64,000 nt of DNA from Castellaniella sp. MT123 (GTDB taxonomy: Bacteria; Pseudomonadota; Gammaproteobacteria; Burkholderiales; Burkholderiaceae_B): NCBI RefSeq assembly GCF_039614765.1, contig NZ_CP154879.1, positions 2,356,001 to 2,420,000 on the forward strand. Direction: 5' to 3'. Of the stretch, positions 27,662-35,762 are shown one piece after another. Under the pieces are notes generated by a model. That model was given only the letters and a program-made list of their open reading frames with translations. It was not told the origin of the DNA and did not search any database. The translations under genes were made by a program, and so were the position numbers. Position 1 is the first letter of the stretch. Every line of letters begins with the position of its first letter.

Positions 27662-27686
27662 AACGAATGGCGGCGCAAAAAGTTCC
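27662..27686 (-). promoter_or_regulatory. ECF-type autoregulatory promoter of the sigma operon
   Basis: Read leftward: GGAAC (27686-27682), a 16-base spacer beginning TTTTT, then CGTT (27665-27662) and GGAG. It matches the promoter at 26099-26123 in both boxes, the spacer length and flanking bases, suggesting the sigma factor activates its own operon. Confidence 0.6.
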
Positions 27687-27774
27687 CGCTCGACTGATCC
27701 CGGTGACAAGGGCGTCTCGGCCCCACTGATCAGCACAGGTACAATGTTAAACCGATGCGGCCAATTGACCCCCG

Positions 27775-28602
27775 ATGAGTTCAACCAATCCCACCGATCC
27801 TGTCGTAACCTTCGCCGGCGCCTCGTTAGGCTACGGAGACTTCACCGTGTTGCGCGACATCGACCTGCAGGTCATGCCGAAACAGGTCGTGGCCATGATG
27901 GGCGGATCCGGATCGGGCAAGACCACGCTGCTGCGCGCCGCGACCGGCCAGCTGCAGGCGCAATCCGGGCGCATCACGGTCTTTGGCCAGGATATGGCCC
28001 GGATACACGGCGAACCCCTGCGCGAACTTCGCCAGCGCATGGGCGTCTTGTTCCAGGGCGGCGCACTGTTCACGGACTTGAACGTCTTCGAGAACGTCGC
28101 CTTTCCGTTGCGTGAACACACCTGCATTTCAGAACAACAGATTCTGGAACGCGTCCTGGATAAACTCCAGGCGGTCGGCCTGCGTCATGCGGCCCACCTG
28201 CGCATCTCGGAAATTTCCGGCGGCATGGCACGGCGCGTCGCATTGGCCCGGGCTATCGTGCTGGAACCCGAACTGATCCTGTACGACGAACCCTTCGCGG
28301 GCCTGGATCCGATTTCCCTGGGCATCACGGCGCAGCTGATCCGCCGCATGACCGACACACTGGGCTGCGCCTCGATCCTGATTACCCACGACGTCGCGAA
28401 ATCCTTCCCCATCGCGGACCAGATCTATCTGATCGGACAAGGACGGTTGATCGCCCATGGCACGCCAGCCGAGCTCTCCGCCTCCCGGGACGAGTACCTG
28501 CAACAATTCCTGGAAGGCCGGCCCGATGGCCCCATCGGATTCCACTACCCGCTGACGCCGGCCTTCGAGCGCTGGTTCGCGGCACAACGGGGAACCGCAT
28601 GA
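27775..28602 (+). CDS. mlaF: Phospholipid ABC transporter ATP-binding protein MlaF
   Basis: This is the ATPase of the Mla system, which moves phospholipids between the membranes to keep outer-membrane asymmetry. Of 275 residues, Walker A is GGSGSGKT (43-50), the Q-loop is VLFQGGALFTDLNVFENVAFPLREHT, typical of the Mla/Ttg2/Mce ATPase class, the signature ISGGMARRVALARAIVLEP and Walker B LILYDEPFAGLDP. It diverges from the sigma operon across 122 bp, with a TACAAT -10-like box at 27740-27745. Its stop overlaps the mlaE start. Confidence 0.93.
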   Translation: MSSTNPTDPVVTFAGASLGYGDFTVLRDIDLQVMPKQVVAMMGGSGSGKTTLLRAATGQLQAQSGRITVFGQDMARIHGEPLRELRQRMGVLFQGGALFTDLNVFENVAFPLREHTCISEQQILERVLDKLQAVGLRHAAHLRISEISGGMARRVALARAIVLEPELILYDEPFAGLDPISLGITAQLIRRMTDTLGCASILITHDVAKSFPIADQIYLIGQGRLIAHGTPAELSASRDEYLQQFLEGRPDGPIGFHYPLTPAFERWFAAQRGTA

Positions 28603-29387
28603 ATCGCCCCTCTCTTCATATTGCCTCCCTGGGCCACAATTTCGTGTCGATGGTGGTCGGCCTGGGCGCCTTCGTCCGCCTGTTCTTCGCCATCCTGGCC
28701 CGCAGCGGCATCCTGTGGCGCCGTCCTCGGCTGACCGCCCAGCAGGTGCACTTCATCGGCAATCACTCGCTGCTGATCATCAGCGTGTCCGGCTTGTTCG
28801 TCGGCTTCGTTCTGGGGCTACAGGGCTATTACACACTGGAACGCTATGGCTCCGAGGAAGCCCTGGGCCTGCTGGTTGCGCTATCGCTGGTGCGCGAACT
28901 GGGTCCGGTGGTCACGGCGCTGCTCTTTGCCGGCCGGGCCGGCACGTCGCTCACGGCCGAGATCGGGCTGATGAAAGCGGGCGAACAGCTGTCGGCCATG
29001 GAGGTCATGGCCGTGGACCCGGTGCGCCGGGTCCTGACGCCCAGATTCTGGGGGGGCGTGATTGCCATGCCGGTGCTGGCGGCGGTCTTTTCCATGGTCG
29101 GCATCCTGGGGGGCTGGTTCGTCGGCGTCGTGCTGATCGGCATCGACCCAGGGGCCTTCTGGTCGCAGATGCAGGGCGGGGTCGACGTGGTAAAAGACGT
29201 GCTCAATGGCGTCATCAAGAGCCTGGTGTTCGGCGTCGTGGTCACCCTGATCGCACTCTACCAAGGCTGGACGTCCCGGGCTACCCCGGAAGGAGTGTCC
29301 CGGGCCACCACCCGCACGGTGGTCAGCGGCGCGCTGGCCGTGCTGGGGCTGGATTTCCTGTTGACGGCGCTGATGTTCGCGCACTAA
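28599..29387 (+). CDS. mlaE: Phospholipid ABC transporter permease MlaE
   Basis: This is the inner-membrane permease of the Mla complex, 262 residues, with several hydrophobic helices. The MlaE/YrbE signature region is ELGPVVTALLFAGRAGTSLTAEIGLMKAGEQLSAMEVMAVDP, followed by PRFWGGVIAMPVLAAVFS. The ATG overlaps the mlaF stop by four bases (ATGA). Confidence 0.94.
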   Translation: MNRPSLHIASLGHNFVSMVVGLGAFVRLFFAILARSGILWRRPRLTAQQVHFIGNHSLLIISVSGLFVGFVLGLQGYYTLERYGSEEALGLLVALSLVRELGPVVTALLFAGRAGTSLTAEIGLMKAGEQLSAMEVMAVDPVRRVLTPRFWGGVIAMPVLAAVFSMVGILGGWFVGVVLIGIDPGAFWSQMQGGVDVVKDVLNGVIKSLVFGVVVTLIALYQGWTSRATPEGVSRATTRTVVSGALAVLGLDFLLTALMFAH

Positions 29388-29399
29388 GGATCGATTTTC

Positions 29400-29963
29400 A
29401 TGACACGCGAAAAAACGGATTTTTGGGTTGGCCTGTTCATTCTGCTGGGCCTGATCGCTCTGGTGTTCCTGGCCCTGCGCGCCGGCAACATGAGTTCTTT
29501 CTCCTTCGCGCCGACATACCAGGTGCATGCCGATTTCGACAACATCGGCGGGCTGAAGGTGCGCGCACCGGTCAAAAGCAGCGGCGTCGTGGTCGGCCGG
29601 GTCGCCTCGGTCGGCTTCGACAACCAGCGCTTCCAGGCAACCGTCACGCTGGACATGGAAAAACAGTACACATTTCCAGAGGATACGTCGGCCTCGATCC
29701 TGACATCGGGTCTGCTGGGCGAGCAATACGTCGGCCTGACACCGGGCGGCGAGGACAAGAACCTGGCCGACGGCGGCACGATCCGGTTCACGCAATCGGC
29801 AGTCGTACTCGAAGACCTGATCAGCAAGTTCCTGTATAACTCGGCGGAAAAGGGCGGGTCGGCCGCGCCGGCTACGAATGGCGCCCCGACCGGCTCGCCG
29901 ACGCCACCTGCGGTGCCGTCATCCGGTTCCCCGGCCGGCGCCGCACCTGCCGCCACGCATTAA
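29400..29963 (+). CDS. mlaD: Phospholipid-binding MCE-domain protein MlaD
   Basis: MlaD forms the hexameric periplasmic ring on MlaFE. Of 187 residues, one N-terminal membrane anchor (FWVGLFILLGLIALVFLALR) is followed by the MCE domain (about 40-115, YQVHADFDNIGGLKVRAPVKSSGVVVGRV) and a helical part ending near 155. The last 35 residues are a Pro/Ala/Ser/Gly-rich tail that looks disordered. The start is 12 bp after mlaE. Confidence 0.93.
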   Translation: MTREKTDFWVGLFILLGLIALVFLALRAGNMSSFSFAPTYQVHADFDNIGGLKVRAPVKSSGVVVGRVASVGFDNQRFQATVTLDMEKQYTFPEDTSASILTSGLLGEQYVGLTPGGEDKNLADGGTIRFTQSAVVLEDLISKFLYNSAEKGGSAAPATNGAPTGSPTPPAVPSSGSPAGAAPAATH

Positions 29964-30025
29964 ACGGTTACAATACGCAACCCATTTCGTCCGACGGCTC
30001 GTCCGTCGACCGCTTGAACCGTTCC

Positions 30026-30862
30026 ATGACTGCGATCCACACACATCTTCGATCCGTTCCGCGCCGCTCACTGACCCGCGCCAGTCTGGCGCTGGCCTCT
30101 GTCGCGCTGATGGCCGGCTGTGCCCAGGTACCCCACCCGTCACCCAACGACCCCTGGGAATCCTATAACCGTGGCGTATACACCTTCAACGACACTGTGG
30201 ATCGCGCGGTACTGAAGCCAATCGCCACCGGCTACGAAAAGGTCACCCCCCAGCCGGTGCGCACCTGTGTCCACAACATCTTCGGCAACCTGGGCGACGT
30301 CTGGTCGGCCGTCAACAGCCTGCTGCAGGGGCGCGGGCGCGACTTCGTGGATACCTTCGGACGCGTGCTGTTCAACACCACGGCAGGTCTGGGCGGCTGC
30401 ATCGACATTGCTTCCATGCACGGGGCGCGCAAGATCCCCAATGACTTCGGCATGACGCTGGGCGTTTGGGGTTTCGGCCACGGCCCTTACATGGTGCTGC
30501 CATTCCTGGGACCCAGCACGGTACGTGATGGCGTGGGCACGGCCGTCACCCTGGCCGCCCCGGTGACCCCGACGGCCGCGGTCTTCGCCATCGACGACAT
30601 CCCGGTTCGCAATTCGATCCTGGGCTTGTATATTGTGGATACACGGGCCGGCCTGCTGGAAGCCGACCGCCTGGTGGATCAGATCGCCCTGGACAAATAC
30701 AGTTTCATCCGAGACGCGTATCTGCAGCGCCGCAAGGCTATGCTGGACAGCCGCCGCCAAAGCGAACGCGCCAGCACCCAGGACACGCTGGATCACACCG
30801 CCAGCCCTGCCCAGACCGACCTGCCGGTCTACGAGGATCCGGACGCCCAGCCCACCCGGTAG
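30026..30862 (+). CDS. mlaA: Outer-membrane phospholipid-removing lipoprotein MlaA (VacJ family)
   Basis: MlaA extracts misplaced phospholipids from the outer leaflet. It has 278 residues: signal peptide with lipobox LMAGC (lipidated cysteine near residue 32), then DPWESYNRGVYTFNDTVDRAVLKPIATGYEK and the VacJ core with FGRVLFNTTAGLGGCIDIAS and LPFLGPSTVRDGVG. The C-terminal 40 residues are polar and variable. The ATG at 30026 is preferred over a TTG four codons upstream; neither has a strong ribosome site. Its place between mlaD and mlaC differs from E. coli, where it is unlinked. Confidence 0.93.
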   Translation: MTAIHTHLRSVPRRSLTRASLALASVALMAGCAQVPHPSPNDPWESYNRGVYTFNDTVDRAVLKPIATGYEKVTPQPVRTCVHNIFGNLGDVWSAVNSLLQGRGRDFVDTFGRVLFNTTAGLGGCIDIASMHGARKIPNDFGMTLGVWGFGHGPYMVLPFLGPSTVRDGVGTAVTLAAPVTPTAAVFAIDDIPVRNSILGLYIVDTRAGLLEADRLVDQIALDKYSFIRDAYLQRRKAMLDSRRQSERASTQDTLDHTASPAQTDLPVYEDPDAQPTR

Positions 30863-30948
30863 CAACCCGCCGGCGCGGGCCCGGTCCGTCCGTGCCCACG
30901 CCGGAAACCCGGGCGCGCGGGACGATCCCGGCGCCCTTGGAGTCCCTG

Positions 30949-31605
30949 ATGATGATTTCGCCATTCTTTAACCTGCGCCGGATCGGGCAACTGTGCCTGC
31001 TGAGCGCCACCCTGGGCCTTGGTGCCCTGCCCATCGCTCACGCTGAACGGCCGGTCGACCCGAAAGCCGCACCGGACGTCTTCCTGTCCTCGGTCGCCGA
31101 CAACATGCTCGAGGCCGTCAAGGCCGACCCGAAGGCCATCCAGGGCGACGTCAGCCACATCACGGCCATCGTGCGCAAGTACGCACTGCCCTATGTGGAC
31201 ATGAACAAAACCACACGCCTAGCGGCTGGGCGCTACTGGCGTCAGGCATCGGCCGAACAGCAAAGCGAGCTGGTCAAGGCCTTCACCGGCACGCTGATCC
31301 GCACCTACAGCGGGGCCTTCACGCGGGTGACCCCGAGCACGACGATCACGCTGCAACCGTTCCGCGAGGGCAACCAGGCCAATGACGCGGTCGTGCGCAC
31401 GCTGGTGTCGCAACCCAACGGTGCTCCGATCGGCGTGGACTACCGGCTGGAACATACGGATGCGGGCTGGAAGGTCTACGACCTGAACGTCGAGGGCATT
31501 TGGCTGATTCAGAATTACCGCAATCAGTTCTCCCAGGAAATCGGCAACAGCGGGATCGATGGGCTGATCAAGGCACTGAACGCGAAGAGCGGGCAATCGC
31601 AGTAA
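30949..31605 (+). CDS. mlaC: Periplasmic phospholipid-carrier protein MlaC (Ttg2D family)
   Basis: MlaC shuttles phospholipid between MlaA and MlaD. Of 218 residues, the first 28 or so form a signal peptide ending ALPIAHA. The Tol_Tol_Ttg2 domain shows YALPYVDMNKTTRLAAGRYWRQAS, FTGTLIRTYSGAF and the C-terminal YDLNVEGIWLIQNYRNQFSQEI. The ATG at 30949 follows TTGGAG; upstream in-frame codons have no support. In many relatives the STAS gene mlaB follows; here the inverted-repeat element follows instead. Confidence 0.93.
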   Translation: MMISPFFNLRRIGQLCLLSATLGLGALPIAHAERPVDPKAAPDVFLSSVADNMLEAVKADPKAIQGDVSHITAIVRKYALPYVDMNKTTRLAAGRYWRQASAEQQSELVKAFTGTLIRTYSGAFTRVTPSTTITLQPFREGNQANDAVVRTLVSQPNGAPIGVDYRLEHTDAGWKVYDLNVEGIWLIQNYRNQFSQEIGNSGIDGLIKALNAKSGQSQ

Positions 31606-31614
31606 ACACGCTGT

Positions 31615-31810
31615 CAGCCTGGCATGAGGGGGTGGTGCGCTCTGTTCGGCGGTCCTCCCTCCGGTCGGACTGCCCAGCCCTTCTTCGTCCAGCCGGGCGG
31701 CGTGCGAACTCGCCGCTTCGCGGCTCAGACACACACGCCGACGTCCCCCGGCTTCCCTTCAGAAGCGGCTGGCGCCTCACGCGTTTGCACCACCCCCTCA
31801 TGCCAGGCTG
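31615..31810. mobile_element. 196-bp element with 24-bp perfect terminal inverted repeats (MITE-like)
   Basis: The left end (31615-31638, beginning CAGCCTGGCATGAGGGG) is the exact reverse complement of the right end (31787-31810). The 148 bp between contain smaller hairpins (for example GCCGC-TTC-GCGGC) and no supported ORF. No clear target-site duplication flanks it, and no second copy was noticed in the window. It could be a non-autonomous transposon or a REP-type extragenic palindrome; as RNA it would fold into a long hairpin between mlaC and the ABC exporter genes. Confidence 0.5.
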
Positions 31811-31851
31811 CCCGCTGCCGCGTCTCCAGCCCCCACCCCAGGATCACCGCT

Positions 31852-31888
31852 TATAATGCTTAATGGCGCCCATTTCGGGGCGCCATTG
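31852..31888 (+). promoter_or_regulatory. Possible promoter and leader hairpin before the ABC-2 exporter
   Basis: A perfect -10 box TATAAT (31852-31857) lacks an obvious -35 box. It is followed by the inverted repeat AATGGCGCC (31862-31870) and GGCGCCATT (31880-31888), which ends seven bases before the ATPase start and could hide its ribosome site in a hairpin. Confidence 0.35.
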
Positions 31889-31895
31889 TCTGCTC

Positions 31896-32687
31896 ATGCC
31901 CGCCCTCGACCTGCAAAATATCTCCAAAGTCTATGCTCCCGCTCAGCGATCCCTGCGTGATCGGCTGTTGGGGCGTCCCGTGCCCACCGGCTTCCAGGCC
32001 CTGCACGACGTCACCCTGACGGTCGAGCACGGCGAATTCTTCGGTTTGCTGGGCCCCAACGGCGCGGGCAAGACGACCCTGATCTCCATCCTGGCCGGTC
32101 TCGCGCACGCGACACGGGGCACCGCCCGGGTCTGTGGCTACGACGTGGTCGGGGACTTTCGCCGCGCCCGTCAGTCGCTGGGGGTCGTCCCCCAGGAACT
32201 CGTCTACGACCCGTTCTTCACCGTGCGCGAGACCCTGCGCCTGCAGTCCGGCTACTTCGGGCTGCGCAACAATGACGACTGGATCGACGAGATCCTGGAC
32301 AATCTCGGATTGCTGGACAAGGCCGAGATCAACATGCGCGCTCTGTCGGGCGGCATGAAGCGGCGGGTCCTGGTCGCGCAGGCATTGGTGCACCGCCCGC
32401 CTGTCATCATTCTGGACGAGCCCACGGCCGGGGTCGACGTGGATCTGCGCCGCACGCTGTGGGACTTCATCACCCGCTTGAATCAGGCCGGACACACCAT
32501 CCTGCTCACGACGCATTATCTGGAAGAGGCCGAATCGCTGTGCGGCCGGGTTGCCATGTTGAAATCCGGCCATATCGTAGCCCTGGACACAACCCAGGCC
32601 CTGATGGCCCGTTTCGGCGGCTCCGACCTGGAAGACGCCTTCGTGCACATCATGCACGATGATTCCCTGCTGGAGGCCGAACTGTGA
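31896..32687 (+). CDS. ABC-2 type transporter ATP-binding protein (YadG-like)
   Basis: This ATPase has 263 residues from the ATG at 31896. Walker A is GPNGAGKT (53-60), the Q-loop region is LGVVPQELVYDPFFTVRETLRLQSGYFG, the signature LSGGMKRRVLVAQALVHRPPVIILDEPTAGVDVDLRR with Walker B, and the H-loop LTTHYLEEAE. Exporters of this class resemble YadGH of E. coli; the substrate is not known. Its stop overlaps the permease start. An upstream in-frame ATG at 31863 would lie in the hairpin and is less likely. Confidence 0.88.
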   Translation: MPALDLQNISKVYAPAQRSLRDRLLGRPVPTGFQALHDVTLTVEHGEFFGLLGPNGAGKTTLISILAGLAHATRGTARVCGYDVVGDFRRARQSLGVVPQELVYDPFFTVRETLRLQSGYFGLRNNDDWIDEILDNLGLLDKAEINMRALSGGMKRRVLVAQALVHRPPVIILDEPTAGVDVDLRRTLWDFITRLNQAGHTILLTTHYLEEAESLCGRVAMLKSGHIVALDTTQALMARFGGSDLEDAFVHIMHDDSLLEAEL

Positions 32688-33475
32688 TCCGCCCCGTCGC
32701 CCAAGCCCGGCCCATCATGGGCTCGGGGTTCCCCACGCTGCTGCACAAGGAACTGATGCGCTTCTGGAAGGTCGGCCTGCAGACGATCGCCGCCCCGGTG
32801 GTGACGGCGCTGCTATACCTGCTGATCTTTTCCCACGTGCTGGAAGACCGGGTGCACGTCTACGGCAGCTTGTCCTACACGGCCTTTCTGATTCCGGGCC
32901 TGATGATGATGAGCATGCTGCAAAACAGCTTCGCCAACCCGTCCTCATCCCTGATCCAAAGCCGCATCACGGGCAATCTGATTTTCGTGCTGCTGCCGCC
33001 CTTCTCGCACCGGCAGATCTTCACCGCCTACCTGCTGGCGGCCGTCGCACGCGGCCTGACGGTCGGCATCTGCATCTGGGCCATGGCGCTGTTTTTCGTG
33101 GCATTGCCGGTCACCGAACCAATCTGGCTGCTGACCTTCGCCGTGCTGTCTTGCTGGATCCTGGGCACGCTGGGTCTGATCGCAGGCCTGTGGTCGGAAA
33201 AATTCGACCAACTGGCGGCGTTCCAGAATTTCCTGATCGTGCCCGCCACGTTCCTCTCCGGGGTGTTTTACTCCATCCACAGCCTGCCCCCTTTCTGGCA
33301 GGCCGTATCCCGCTGGAATCCAGTGTTCTACATGATCGACGGATTCCGCTACGGCTTTTTCGCCGTATCCGACGTATCCCCCTGGCGCGGGCTGGCCGTC
33401 GTGCTGGCCGTCGCCATCGCCCTGAGCCTTTTCGCCCTGCGCCTGCTGGCGCGCGGCTACAAATTACGGAGTTGA
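32684..33475 (+). CDS. ABC-2 type transporter permease (YadH-like)
   Basis: This is a six-helix membrane subunit, 263 residues, partner of the preceding ATPase. It shows HKELMRFWKVGLQTIAAPVVTALLYLLIF, the ABC-2 motif FLIPGLMMMSMLQNSF, LLPPFSHRQIFTAYLLAA, and FLSGVFYSIHSLPPFWQAVSRWNPVFYMIDGFRYGFF. The GTG at 32684 overlaps the ATPase stop as GTGA and follows GGAGG, so coupled translation is likely. The gene pair sits between mla and murA, as in other Burkholderiales, hinting at an envelope role. Confidence 0.88.
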   Translation: MIRPVAQARPIMGSGFPTLLHKELMRFWKVGLQTIAAPVVTALLYLLIFSHVLEDRVHVYGSLSYTAFLIPGLMMMSMLQNSFANPSSSLIQSRITGNLIFVLLPPFSHRQIFTAYLLAAVARGLTVGICIWAMALFFVALPVTEPIWLLTFAVLSCWILGTLGLIAGLWSEKFDQLAAFQNFLIVPATFLSGVFYSIHSLPPFWQAVSRWNPVFYMIDGFRYGFFAVSDVSPWRGLAVVLAVAIALSLFALRLLARGYKLRS

Positions 33476-33478
33476 GCC

Positions 33479-33730
33479 ATGTCGCCTACCCCCGAACACG
33501 TCCGCCAGTACATCGCCGAACACCTGGACTGTGAACACCTGGAAGTCTATGGCGACGGTGCCCATTTCGAAGCGCTGATCGTCAGCAAGGCCTTCGAGGG
33601 CCAGAACACGCTGGCCCGCCACCGCACGGTCTACCAGGCGCTGGGCGACCGTATGCGCGCCGAAATCCACGCGCTGTCCATGCGCAACCTCACACCCGCC
33701 GAATACGCGGCCACGAAAGACAATGGATAA
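33479..33730 (+). CDS. ibaG: BolA-family protein (IbaG/YrbA type)
   Basis: This small cytoplasmic protein has 83 residues with the BolA fold: [34 protein letters not shown] and [28 protein letters not shown]. IbaG proteins partner monothiol glutaredoxins in iron-sulfur delivery. The conserved cysteine (ehldCehle) and His are present. It overlaps the murA start by eight bases, the arrangement also found in E. coli next to mla and murA. Confidence 0.88.
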   Translation: MSPTPEHVRQYIAEHLDCEHLEVYGDGAHFEALIVSKAFEGQNTLARHRTVYQALGDRMRAEIHALSMRNLTPAEYAATKDNG

Positions 33731-34976
33731 GCTCCTCATCCAGGGCGGCCGCCCGCTGCGGGGCGAGGTCAACATTTCGGGTGCGAAGAACGCCGCCCTG
33801 CCGATCCTGTGCGCCGCCCTGCTGACGGACGAGCCGCTGGTGCTCGACAACGTCCCGGCCCTACGCGACATCGGCACCACGCTGACCTTGCTCGAGCGCA
33901 TGGGCGTGCACACCAGCCGCCCGGGTGACGAGCAGGTCACCCTGCGCGCCGACCAGGTACACAGCCAGGAAGCGCCCTACGAACTGGTGAAGACCATGCG
34001 GGCGTCCATCCTGGTGCTGGGCCCCCTGGTGGCGCGCTTCGGCAACGCCCGGGTCAGTCTGCCGGGCGGCTGCGCGATCGGCCAGCGTCCGGTGGACCAG
34101 CACATCAAGGGCCTGGCCGCCATGGGCGCCAGCATCCACATCGAACATGGCTTCGTCGTGGCCGAGGCAAGGCGCCTGCGTGGGGCCAGCATCCTGACCG
34201 ACATGGTCACCGTCACCGGCACAGAAAACCTGATGATGGCCGCGGCGCTGGCCGAAGGCCGCACGGTTCTGGAAAATGCCGCCTGCGAACCCGAAGTCGT
34301 GGATCTGGCGCGCGTGCTGATCTCCATGGGGGCCCACATCGAAGGCCATGGCACCGACCGCATCGTGATCGAAGGCGTCGAGCGCCTGCATGGCGCCCAT
34401 CACCGGATCGTGCCCGACCGCATCGAGGCCGGCACCTTCCTGTGCGCTGTCGCCGCAGCTGGCGGCGACATCACCCTGCGCCGTGCTGCGCCTGATACGC
34501 TCGGTGCGGTGCTCGACAAACTGCGTGACGCCGGGCTGGAAATCACCACCGGCCCGGACTGGATCCGCGCGCGCATGGCCGGGCGCCCCCGCGCCACAGG
34601 CTTCCGGACCAGTGAATACCCCGGTTTCCCGACCGACATGCAGGCCCAGCTCATGGCCCTGAACACCCTGGCCGACGGCACCGCCGTCATCACGGAAAAC
34701 ATCTTCGAAAATCGCTACATGCACGTGCAGGAACTCTGCCGCATGGGGGCCGACATCGAGATCGACGGGCACACTGCCATCGTTCAGGGCAGCCCGCGGT
34801 TGCTGGGCGCCACCGTCATGGCCACAGACCTGCGCGCCTCGGCCAGCCTGGTCATCGCCGGCCTGGCCGCCCAGGGGCAGACCACGGTGGAACGCATCTA
34901 CCACCTGGATCGTGGCTACGAACGCATGGAACACAAGCTCCAGGCGCTGGGCGCGGACATCCAACGCATTCAATAG
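33723..34976 (+). CDS. murA: UDP-N-acetylglucosamine 1-carboxyvinyltransferase
   Basis: MurA catalyses the first committed step of peptidoglycan synthesis, adding enolpyruvate to UDP-GlcNAc. It has 417 residues, full length. It begins [29 protein letters not shown] and keeps the fosfomycin-sensitive cysteine in [12 protein letters not shown] (near residue 117). The C-terminal [21 protein letters not shown] is typical. It is the target of fosfomycin; the cysteine predicts a sensitive enzyme. Confidence 0.97.
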   Translation: MDKLLIQGGRPLRGEVNISGAKNAALPILCAALLTDEPLVLDNVPALRDIGTTLTLLERMGVHTSRPGDEQVTLRADQVHSQEAPYELVKTMRASILVLGPLVARFGNARVSLPGGCAIGQRPVDQHIKGLAAMGASIHIEHGFVVAEARRLRGASILTDMVTVTGTENLMMAAALAEGRTVLENAACEPEVVDLARVLISMGAHIEGHGTDRIVIEGVERLHGAHHRIVPDRIEAGTFLCAVAAAGGDITLRRAAPDTLGAVLDKLRDAGLEITTGPDWIRARMAGRPRATGFRTSEYPGFPTDMQAQLMALNTLADGTAVITENIFENRYMHVQELCRMGADIEIDGHTAIVQGSPRLLGATVMATDLRASASLVIAGLAAQGQTTVERIYHLDRGYERMEHKLQALGADIQRIQ

Positions 34977-34988
34977 GCGAACCGACGC

Positions 34989-35654
34989 ATGGCACAAGCC
35001 CCCCTTACCCTGGCTCTGTCCAAGGGACGCATCTTCGAAGAAACCCTGCCGCTGCTGGCCGCCGCCGGCGTGGGCGTGCCCGAAAACCCAGAGACCTCGC
35101 GCAAGCTGATCCTGCCGACCGACTCGGACGCCCTGCGCATCATCATCGTGCGCGCCTCGGACGTGCCCACCTACGTGCAGTATGGCGCAGCCGACTTCGG
35201 CATCGCCGGCAAGGATGTGCTGCACGAACACATGGCGCAGCATCCGGGCGGCCTGTATCAGCCCATCGACCTGAACATCGCCCGCTGCCGCCTGTGCGTG
35301 GCCGCCCCCGAAGGCTTCGATTACCAGACGGCCGTACGCCAGGGCTCGCGCCTGCGCATCGCCACGAAATACGTGCGCGCCGCCCGCGAACACTTCGCCG
35401 CCAAAGGCGTGCACGTGGACATCATCAAACTCTACGGCTCGATGGAACTCGCGCCGCTGGTCGGTCTGGCCGACGCCATCGTGGACCTGGTGTCCTCGGG
35501 CGGTACCCTGCGCGCCAATAAACTGGTCGAAGTCGAGGAAATCCGCCAGATTTCGTCACGCCTGATCGTCAACCAGGCCGCCCTGAAGATGCAGGGCCCA
35601 CGCCTGCAACCCTTCCTGGATGCGTTCGCTCAGGCCTCCGTGCGGATGGCCTGA
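34989..35654 (+). CDS. hisG: ATP phosphoribosyltransferase, short form
   Basis: HisG catalyses the first step of histidine synthesis, joining ATP and PRPP. The 221-residue protein is the short form ([16 protein letters not shown], then the signature [25 protein letters not shown] near residue 160) and lacks the C-terminal histidine-sensing domain. Short HisG needs the HisZ subunit, which is not in this window. It begins 12 bp after murA. Confidence 0.94.
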   Translation: MAQAPLTLALSKGRIFEETLPLLAAAGVGVPENPETSRKLILPTDSDALRIIIVRASDVPTYVQYGAADFGIAGKDVLHEHMAQHPGGLYQPIDLNIARCRLCVAAPEGFDYQTAVRQGSRLRIATKYVRAAREHFAAKGVHVDIIKLYGSMELAPLVGLADAIVDLVSSGGTLRANKLVEVEEIRQISSRLIVNQAALKMQGPRLQPFLDAFAQASVRMA

Positions 35655-35762
35655 CGGGGCGGGCAAGGCCAATCGGGTCACGGCGGGACAAGGCCCATCG
35701 CGGCCGCCCGCACCCCCCAGCGGCAAATTCGGTAAGATACCCTTTTGCGCCACCCTATCGTC

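Noticed and set aside
26152-27729. 525-codon + strand frame across the sigma cassette
   Set aside because: It is Pro/Arg/Ala-rich without motifs and runs opposite four minus-strand genes with clear domains.
31568-31863. Two short open frames on opposite strands across the inverted-repeat element, both containing MRGWC
   Set aside because: The shared start comes from the identical 24-base ends read on each strand; neither has a supported ribosome site or recognisable protein.
31606-31895. Possible cryptic mlaB in the gap after mlaC
   Set aside because: All frames are broken or composed of low-complexity Arg/Pro residues; no STAS-like sequence is visible.
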